NCBI RefSeq assembly: GCF_001625305.1
Contig: NW_017804220.1
Coordinates: 1,752,453-1,816,452, forward strand
Origin: Branchiostoma belcheri
Lineage: Eukaryota > Chordata > Leptocardii > Amphioxiformes > Branchiostomatidae
Reading direction: 5' to 3'
DNA length: 64,000 bases
Part shown: positions 57,382-64,000 of the stretch, piece after piece
Layout: the number at the start of each line of letters is the position of its first letter
Numbering within the stretch: position 1 is the stretch's first letter
The notes under the pieces: model-generated
What the model was told of the DNA's origin: nothing
Seen by the model: only the letters and a program-made list of their open reading frames with translations
Database searches by the model: none
Translations under genes and position numbers: made by a program

Positions 57382-57957
57382 GGCCATGTTGATTTGATTA
57401 TATGGATGACGTCCTCTGGGAACCCCAAAACTGATGCGAGCATGCGAATAAAAAAAAAGTTTGGCCAAAAAAAAATGTTACCTTCATTATGAAATCTAGG
57501 CCTATGTGGTCATGAAGGTTGAACAGATGACTAAACATAATATTTTATTGCCAATGGTGAATAATAGACTCTTCATTTTCATGCCTTTACATTTTCTTCT
57601 CGTTCTTTAGAATCGATTTTGGCATTCTGCGACAGAGGTATCGAAGAAACATACATGATTGTATATTTTTCAAACTGATCAGCCTTTTCTAGCTCCATAA
57701 TCAGACACCTGAGTGATGAAACTTTGTACCTTCTATTTTCAAATATTGATATTCAAAACATAAAGTATCATCAATTAAATTTTTTGGATCACCAATAGTT
57801 TTCCAATGTTTTTTTCAATTTACAGCATATATTTTTGCTCATTTTGCAGCTACTTTGTACGATTTACAGTATGGTCGAAAACTTTTTTTTGGTGGGGGGG
57901 GAGGAAGAAAATTCATGCACGCTTGGATGTCATCCATATAATCAAATCAGCATGGCC
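57382..57957. mobile_element. MITE family B, complete copy with a family K insert
   Basis: ggccatgttgatttgattat at the left and caaatcagcatggcc at the right, TTA on both sides. It is longer than its sisters because family K sequence (gatcagccttttctagctcc) interrupts it at about 57655-57790. Confidence 0.82.
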
Positions 57958-58871
57958 TTATTTGGCGAAACTGTGGCGCCGTCTTTTTCGCCGGATGAAC
58001 ACACATTGGCGTCAGCAGAGTGACAAGTTACGACACTGGTATAATCACAATATCAATCATCCACAGTAAACACTGTCAGACAGTTCTGACACTAACAATG
58101 TGGCAAATTATCCGCTTTCTACACAACTTGTTCTGAGGCCTAGCTGTTTCAGTCCTAAAAATATTAGGGTCGGCAAAGGATGATCTTTTTTGGGGGTTCA
58201 GTATTGGGGGATTTGGAGGTGAGTCTGGTGATCCAAATACTGTACAATTTAACAAAGTAAAACTTGGATGAAGACAATTTATATGTTTTCAGTGTCAATC
58301 TTTGAAAACCGATGGTACAACGTTTCATCACTCAGGTGTCAGATCATGGAGCTAGAAAAGGTCGATCAGCTCAGAAACTTCATGTCCCTTGCAGGGGTCC
58401 ACACAAAAAAGGCTAGGGTCGGCAGTTTTTTCTAGGGTCGGTCGGGAAACAGGAAACACATTTTTTCCTACGCCTGATATACAATGAAAGAACAGACAAG
58501 TACATTTGGGCGGTTACGCGACCAAGTAGAGTGACAAGTTATGAATTATGTTATAATCACAATATCAATCAACTGCAGCAGACACTGCCAACCCTCGCTC
58601 CCTGTGTGTAAATCAACAACATACACAGTAGTTCTGTCACTGGTGGCAAATTATCCGCTTTCCACGCGCGAGTTGCGCTGACTAACATGTGTCGGCGGCC
58701 TGCTCACTGTCGTAGCGTAACCTCCAGTCATTCAAAACAAGAGTACACCGGCATCTTCGTTTTTTCCACCACCAGGACTTCTGCATGTTGCTAGAACTTT
58801 GCAACCTTGCTGTAAACCAATGATTAGCCAGGAGTGTTACAACCCAGGCTATTGTTTACATCAGCACATGA
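57958..58871. other. LRP5/6 intron 3, family K copies and unassigned sequence
   Basis: Family K occurs at 58140-58200 and 58235-58480 (gtcagatcatggagctagaa, ggctagggtcggcagttttt). The flanks share aatatcaatcaNctgcag-type words, suggesting a local duplication. No gene recognised. Confidence 0.55.
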
Positions 58872-59233
58872 GGCCACACCAATTTAATTTCTTGGTTAAC
58901 GGATTCGGCACTTCATTTTTTTCTGATTTGCAAATAAAAATAAAAATTCAGAATCAACTGCAAAATGCTCATATTTTTCCCTGAACAGTTGAAAACAGTC
59001 CTTTTCTTACTACTTGTTACAGTCATTCCAGTATCATTAAAAGTAGTATCATTAAAAGTTCAAAATTCATTGCTTAAATTCTGAACCAGCCTGGTGTGTT
59101 GACTTCATAGCTCCTATCGTACCATTTTGGGCCATAATAGGATGTCTAGGGCTGTTTTGTTTTTTTTTTCGCCCGCCTGCTCCATTAGTTTCCTAGAAAA
59201 ATCTGTTAACCAAGAAATTAAATTGGTGTGGCC
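58872..59233. mobile_element. MITE family A, complete copy
   Basis: Starts ggccacaccaatttaatttc and ends aaattggtgtggcc with a TGA duplication on both sides (58869-58871, 59234-59236). The variable middle base shows the target is T-N-A. Confidence 0.86.
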
Positions 59234-60288
59234 TGATAGAAAAAAAAAGAGTTTGGCAGTTGACTTGTGACTGGAATACGGGAAGGTGTCGGGCGTGTTG
59301 ACACAACAGAGCCTGAGCGGATGTGTGTGTCGTTAATTGTTGTGGAACAGGAAACAGTCTCACTGCACACCTGTGTGAGACAAGGTGACTTCCATGCGTA
59401 ATGCTGTTTTTAAGACCTTGAAACATGACTTAGCTTGACAGGTTGTGCCTAGGGCTCAGGGCTCGAAATTAACATTGTCCCAGTGTCAAATGACACTAAA
59501 TTTTCAGCTTGGGACAATTCAAATTACGTTTCGGGACAATTTTGGGACAATTGGAAAATTCTAAGACCATCCACGTCATTTGGGAATGCGATCCATCCAT
59601 CCTGCTGCAGACTGCTGGCAGCCTATAAATATATAATACTCTGACAAACATTTAAATTTGACCAATCAGGGATTCCAAATATCAGGGACGGTGCCATGCC
59701 CATGATATTATCATGTATTTCCCTACATTTACTAATAAAGTGGACTTCAAGTTGTACAAATTCAGTTGTTGTTTTCTTATTTTTGTCATCAACTTATTTC
59801 CTGAAAAGCAGGCTGGGACAGTCCATCTTCAGTTCGGGACAATTGAAATCTATGTTCGGGACAATTCTGGGACAATAGTGAAAAAAGTTAATTTCGAGGC
59901 CTGGGGCTGTGTACTGGTACACAGTACCGATACTGTACTGAAAAAAATTGATCAGATACAAGTCCAATATACCTAATCCCTTACCTACATAAAGTTACAC
60001 TAAATAGTATTTATAAAATTTATATGCTTATTTTTGTCCTAAAATAGTTTAATAGCTTAAACATCTTAGTTTTGCTCGTATTTTTTACCTTTTTTTTTAC
60101 TTTTGACCAGTTACCATAATTCGTTACGCTTTTGGAGTGGGTGAGTTTTGTCCGAGCCTTTTTGGTTATTTCACTAGTGAACACATCTAAAATGCAAAAG
60201 TTAGCATTACCTGATGATAGACAAGTACAATGATCATCATTCTTCATGTCAGTAACTGACGCCTTTGTGTCTTGATTTCTTGTTCCAG
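59234..60288 (+). other. LRP5/6 intron 3, distal part
   Basis: Contains family Q at 59462-59905 and then an hAT-like scrap at 59904-59990 (ggtacacagtaccgatactg). The last 300 bases before exon 4 show no element. Confidence 0.55.
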
Positions 60289-60423
60289 GACACGCCAATC
60301 CCTGTCAGCCCAACAACGGCGGGTGTTCCCACCTGTGTCTGATGTCTCCTGACACCCCTAACTACAGGTGTGCCTGTCCCACCGGAGTCAAGCTACTGGA
60401 CAACAACAGAACCTGCGCTGATG
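60289..60423 (+). CDS. LRP5/6 exon 4, first EGF-like domain
   Basis: The exon follows cttgttccag and ends GATG then gtattt, a weak donor. It covers residues 286-331 and encodes one EGF-like module. Six cysteines fall at 291, 298, 302, 313, 315 and 328, in [18 protein letters not shown] and [29 protein letters not shown] and CPTGVKL are diagnostic for the modules that cap LRP5/6 propellers. It is in phase on both sides (Arg and Gly codons split). The module packs against propeller 1 and separates it from propeller 2. The exon is GC-rich against an AT-rich background, and a MITE family B fragment begins about 45 bases later. Confidence 0.96.
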
Positions 60424-61905
60424 GTATTTATTTGTTTATTTATTGTTTGATTTCAAAAAGAAAACATACTGTAAATCATACAAAACAGTTGTAAATGAGC
60501 AAATGTATACCGAGAGTTAAAAAAAAAAACATTGGAAAATGATACCAATGTTGAAAAATTAAACGAAAAAGACAAAAATGTAAAGAAATGAATTTCATCA
60601 TCATCAAATGAATTTGAAGACTAGATTATTCGCCATACCATACTCTATGTCATTTGTTCAACCTTCAAAACCACGTAGATTTCATAGTGAATACAACTTT
60701 TTTTTTTGGCCAAACTTTTTTTTTTATTTGCACGCTCGCATCAGCTTTGAGGCTGCCAGAGGATGTCATCCATATAATCAAAACAACAATGTTGGCCTTT
60801 CAAATAAAACAAAATGTAGTAATTGAGAAATAAATAGACAGGCATTGGAGAGCCAGAAACCTGATGTTTTATCTTTGGCCCTCCCCAATACTTAAAAATT
60901 AGAAGATAAATTACCATTATTACCAATTTTGAAACAAAGAAAATAATAGTAGGAAATTAACAAACACAATTCAAACATAATACAAACCATCTATCTAAGC
61001 AAATAAAGAAAGATCAAACTAACTCGACTAGTTATTACAGTACACACACTCTACACCCCTAGATTGCGAGCAATGATCCTCCCATGTCCAATCATGAACC
61101 TAGGCAAACAGAAAAAAAAGTTGAGCTGGCTAGACCGTGCTTCACACCTACAGCCTTTCATTACAAGATCAAGGACTAAAGATTCTAAAGAATAATGGCA
61201 GCGGAAGTGACTTAGAATGTTGGGTGTAACAGACTTCCAGTGTAGTATGTAAAGGCTTACAACAAACAAAGAGAAAAGAGGATGTTATAGTCATTTTCTG
61301 CATTAAGTTGTTACATCAGGTATGATCTGTGATTGTGGGGAGCGGCAGTGTGAAATTATGTGAGAGTTTGCTGTAAAACCTGCTTGTTTGTATAAAACAA
61401 GTGTAATTTTCAACATAAGAAATTGGACTTACCCAGATTTTCCAGTCTTTGTAAATTCTGTGACGTCACTTCATGCAAGATAACACACGTGACTCAGTGA
61501 ACAGTAGATCATACATGTAGGTTGCAGAAAGACTGCAGCCCCCTACCATCTTTGAGGGATTGTTGCAATGCCCTGATTTAAATGGCCTCTTTAATACCAT
61601 AAAGCTTGTATGTGTATACTATGTTGCTATCATAATTACTGTAAATCACTTTATATTTGCGGTAGTAAAAGTTCTATGAAAAATGAACATGTTTGCGGAA
61701 CGTTTTGCGGTGGCAGCAGGTGAAGAAGAAAAAATTTTCAGTTAATCATTAATTTTTGTTTGGGGTAATGATAAATTCACAGTACAGAAATGACAGCAAA
61801 AACTCTGAGTGCTGAGTATTTAAGTACCACGAGTATCAAGTAATTTACATTATGTCAAAGGCAGTAGGTCATGCAGAAGTTATATCTCCTTTTTCCTGTC
61901 TCCAG
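60424..61905 (+). other. LRP5/6 intron 4
   Basis: It holds a MITE family B right part at 60470-60798 (gtaaagaaatgaatttc, gatgtcatccatataatcaa). The remaining 1.1 kb has no recognised element. A tttgcggtaaaagttct-type AT-rich segment near 61660 resembles parts of intron 5. Confidence 0.6.
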
Positions 61906-62106
61906 GAGCGAGTGAAATCCTCCTGCTGGCGAGAAGAACAGACCTGCGGAGGATATCGCTGGACACGCCGGACTACACGGACGTGGTTCTGCAGATCGAT
62001 GACATCAGACACGCCATCGCTATCGACTACGACGTGGTGGAAGGGTTCGTGTACTGGACTGATGACGAGGCTAGGGCAATCAGACGGGCGAGATTAGATG
62101 GCACAG
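61906..62106 (+). CDS. LRP5/6 exon 5, start of beta-propeller 2
   Basis: Acceptor tttttcctgtctccag; the exon ends GGCACAG at a non-consensus donor, gtttga. It covers residues 331-398: [20 protein letters not shown], then [14 protein letters not shown] and [20 protein letters not shown], with YWTD at 380-383. [18 protein letters not shown] and the [11 protein letters not shown] block match LRP5/6 propeller 2 almost residue for residue. In the family, propellers 1 and 2 together form the Wnt1-class binding half of the ectodomain. A SINE lies about 30 bases past the donor. Together with exon 6 it spans 397 bases; from memory vertebrates carry this as a single exon. Confidence 0.96.
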
Positions 62107-62891
62107 GTTTGATTCCCGTTTTGGATTTGACGATCATTTGTGTAGTGCAGTGGTTAGCGATCCTGCCTCTGGACTAAGAGGTTGGCAGTTCGAATCCCGG
62201 CTGTTGTCGCTCACCCGACATGCACACTACTGTTTAGGGTAGCAGTCCTTAGGACGGGACGTTAAGCCGTTGTGCACTGTTCATTGTACTTGGCGAAAAG
62301 AGTTAGGCAAATTTCCCCGGTACAAAGAACCTGTAAATATTGCACATAGCATCTGTCTTCTCTGTTATGACCAGTGGAAGATTAGCTCTTCAATGAGCTA
62401 AACTGGTTCGAGATCACTTTCACACAAGGTAGCATTTATTGCCCCACCGTTAGCTAAACAAGCACTGTATACAGTATAGTGTACATTGTATGTTTTCAAA
62501 GTACTGTAATTTACCTTTTCTTAATTGTAGCAAAATACTACAGTCATCAAAAATTAATTTCGCGGTGATGGCAAGTCTAGGAAAGGGGTGATTAATAAAT
62601 TAACAATGATAAGTTCACGGTACACTTGAACAAGACAGTGACCACGAAATCTGTAAAAAAAAAAGTATGAATTGAACAAAAAAATCAGGAATTACAGTAT
62701 CAGTTGAAAGCTGTATGCTAAAATTTTTTGTTACTTTTACATAATGTAGTTGGGTTGAAGAGTTGTGAATAATTTCTAAGAGATCTCAAGACTCAAGACA
62801 AAACTCTTTAAAGTAATTTGATAGCAATTATAGTGACAAATACCAGTACTGTTTAAACAATTGACTAACTGAAGCATCCTATCTTCTATAG
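62107..62891 (+). other. LRP5/6 intron 5
   Basis: Most of its first half is the SINE at 62130-62440. The rest is AT-rich (caaaaaaatcaggaattaca words) without a recognised element. Confidence 0.65.
62130..62440 (+). mobile_element. tRNA-derived SINE
   Basis: A-box-like tagtgcagtggttagcgatc and B box ggcagttcgaatcccggc, spaced as in a tRNA. A body follows with ttaggacgggacgttaagcc and catctgtcttctctgttatg. Different family from the SINE at 4185. No clear poly(A) tail or target duplication. Confidence 0.75.
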
Positions 62892-63087
62892 GTGTGGAAT
62901 ACCTGATCACAACAGAGGTAGAACATCCTGACGGCATCGCAGTAGACTGGGTAGCCAGGAACCTGTATTGGACAGACACGGGCACAGACAGAATAGAGGT
63001 CACCAGACTGAACGGAACGTCACGGAAAATCCTCATCGCGGAAAACCTGGACGAGCCGAGAGCCATCGTGTTAGACCCCTCAGAAGG
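62892..63087 (+). CDS. LRP5/6 exon 6, beta-propeller 2
   Basis: Acceptor tatcttctatag and donor AGAAGG then gtaagg. It covers residues 398-463: [40 protein letters not shown] and [12 protein letters not shown], with YWTD at 423-426. It corresponds blade for blade to exon 2 of propeller 1 (compare [18 protein letters not shown]), as expected for the internal repeat structure of LRP5/6. Split glycine codons on both sides keep the frame. Flanked downstream by a long hairpin in intron 6. Confidence 0.97.
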
Positions 63088-63829
63088 GTAAGGATGCATG
63101 GATGCTATCATGAAAGTTCATCTGTGTTGGTAGTTACATGTTTAAAGTTAAAACTTTTGGTCCAATACAAAAAATTCTCTCACCTAGACCTTTCGACCAG
63201 TCACTCTGGTCTTCCTCAGTAGACTGACCCAGTGTAGCTTGTCACGTGGCTTCTTTGAAGTGGGTCAGTCTACTGAGGAAGACCAGAGTGACTGGTCGAA
63301 AGGTCTAGGTGAATTTTTTGTGTTGGACCAAAAGTTTTAACTTTAAACATGCATGGATACATTAGTGTTGATCATAATTACATCATAGAGTTTGTTTTTA
63401 TGTTAATATAATTGTTACAACTATTTTAGACAGTTGAATTTCAGGTATTATAACTTCTGAATCTACAAGGTTGCTGGTCAAAATTTCTTTTTTCTTGTTA
63501 CTCCCTCCATTTTAAATCATTATGTATACCGAAGGAAAACATATTGTTTTTGACCAGTTTCTTCCTCTTCTTCTTCTTTAGACAGTGACCTCTGACCTGG
63601 CCAATGGCCTCATTTGTTGACGTCTGTCACCATATTAACTGGTGTTCGGTTACATAATGTTGCAATTTCATAGAAGGCATTTAGACTCCTGTCACCATAT
63701 ACATGTATGTGAATGTGTTTGAGTAAGAATTAACAGAGCAGACCATATCGGAAGATAAACATAATTATGCATTTGCTTTGCAAATGTTACTTTTTTAGTT
63801 ATTTTACTAGTTTATTTTATCCTTTCCAG
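63088..63829 (+). other. LRP5/6 intron 6
   Basis: It contains a hairpin at 63137-63351 and a family L repeat at 63515-63810 that ends just before the exon 7 polypyrimidine tract and is homologous to 27750-28010 in intron 1. Confidence 0.75.
63137..63351. mobile_element. Long hairpin element in intron 6
   Basis: Arms of about 93 bases (catgtttaaagttaaaactt..ctttcgaccagtcactctgg..cagtagactgaccca and mirror) around a 29-base loop, with only a few mismatches. No coding sequence; a foldback or MITE-type element. Confidence 0.85.
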
Positions 63830-64000
63830 ATACATGTACTGGACAGACTGGGGCCAGCATCCCAAAATCGAGAGAGCGGAACTAGACGGGAGCCATCGAA
63901 CAGTTCTGTTTAACACCTCGCTGGTCTGGCCCAACGGTCTGGCCATAGACTACCAGGCCAGGAGAATATACTGGGGCGACGCTAAAACAGACAAGATCGA
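63830..64000 (+). CDS. LRP5/6 exon 7, beta-propeller 2 (cut by window end)
   Basis: After atcctttccag the exon reads [40 protein letters not shown] and DAKTDKI, residues 464-519, and is still open at the last base. It is the propeller 2 counterpart of exon 3: YWTD at 466-469, WPNGL, YWGDAK. The rest of propeller 2, propellers 3 and 4, further EGF modules, the LDLR class A repeats, the transmembrane helix and the PPPSP tail must lie to the right. Confidence 0.96.

Larger units (their letters stand above)
12957..64000 (+). other. LRP5/6 gene (5' part), Wnt co-receptor
   Basis: The seven exon entries belong to one gene. Joined, they give an uninterrupted frame of 519 codons, and exon phases agree at all six junctions (1, 2, 1, 1, 1, 2). 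Intron lengths are 22184, 11805, 12487, 1482, 785 and 742 bases. The product is the LDL-receptor-related Wnt co-receptor (Arrow in flies, LRP5 and LRP6 in vertebrates). Nothing in the sequence splits LRP5 from LRP6, as expected for a single pre-duplication gene. The introns contain many transposon relics, but none breaks an exon. Confidence 0.95.

Noticed and set aside
4185..62440. Possible tRNA genes at 4200 and 62140
   Set aside because: A and B boxes are present but no cloverleaf with a proper acceptor stem can be drawn, and long SINE bodies follow both.

Overview
The window looks like invertebrate-chordate nuclear DNA, most likely amphioxus (Branchiostoma). This is inferred, not proven. 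A single LRP5/6-type Wnt co-receptor gene is cut into short exons by introns of 0.7 to 22 kb. Those introns are packed with short DNA-transposon derivatives, truncated non-LTR retrotransposons and young tandem repeats. There are no bacterial-type operons, no true tRNA or rRNA genes and no CRISPR array.

Two genes are supported, transcribed divergently. On the minus strand, positions 516-2347 hold the first three recognisable coding exons of an SLCO/OATP organic-anion transporter. Its splice phases agree, but the middle exon carries a 7-base insertion that breaks the frame. Its downstream exons lie left of position 1. On the plus strand, the LRP5/6 gene starts at 12957 and runs off the right edge. 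It has seven exons: 12957-13011, 35196-35601, 47407-47801, 60289-60423, 61906-62106, 62892-63087 and 63830-64000. All six splice junctions are in phase, giving an open frame of 519 codons: signal peptide, first YWTD beta-propeller, first EGF-like module and most of the second propeller.

The rest is intergenic or intronic. Positions 2348-12956 (between the genes) hold a tRNA-derived SINE, inverted-repeat elements and a retroelement 3' end. Intron 1 (13012-35195) carries a roughly 160-bp satellite, a 5'-truncated retrotransposon with reverse-transcriptase coding sequence, many MITEs and two low-repeat islands. Intron 2 (35602-47406) carries a CCAAT-containing minisatellite, a roughly 155-bp satellite, a tandemly amplified MITE segment, retroelement fragments and two extra copies of the exon 3 splice acceptor. 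Intron 3 (47802-60288) carries an hAT-like element with a clean 8-bp target duplication, an RTE-type retroelement 3' end beside a perfect palindrome, a PIF/Harbinger-like element with a Myb/SANT-like reading frame, and a 20-N assembly gap. Introns 4 to 6 are short and hold a MITE, a SINE and a long hairpin.

The two genes are not obviously functionally linked: one is a plasma-membrane transporter and the other a Wnt receptor. I found no new multi-gene system. The most unusual items are the triplicated exon 3 acceptor, the frameshifted SLCO exon, the Harbinger-like element, the palindrome at 50630-50742, and nested transposons whose empty sites can be read in sister repeats.
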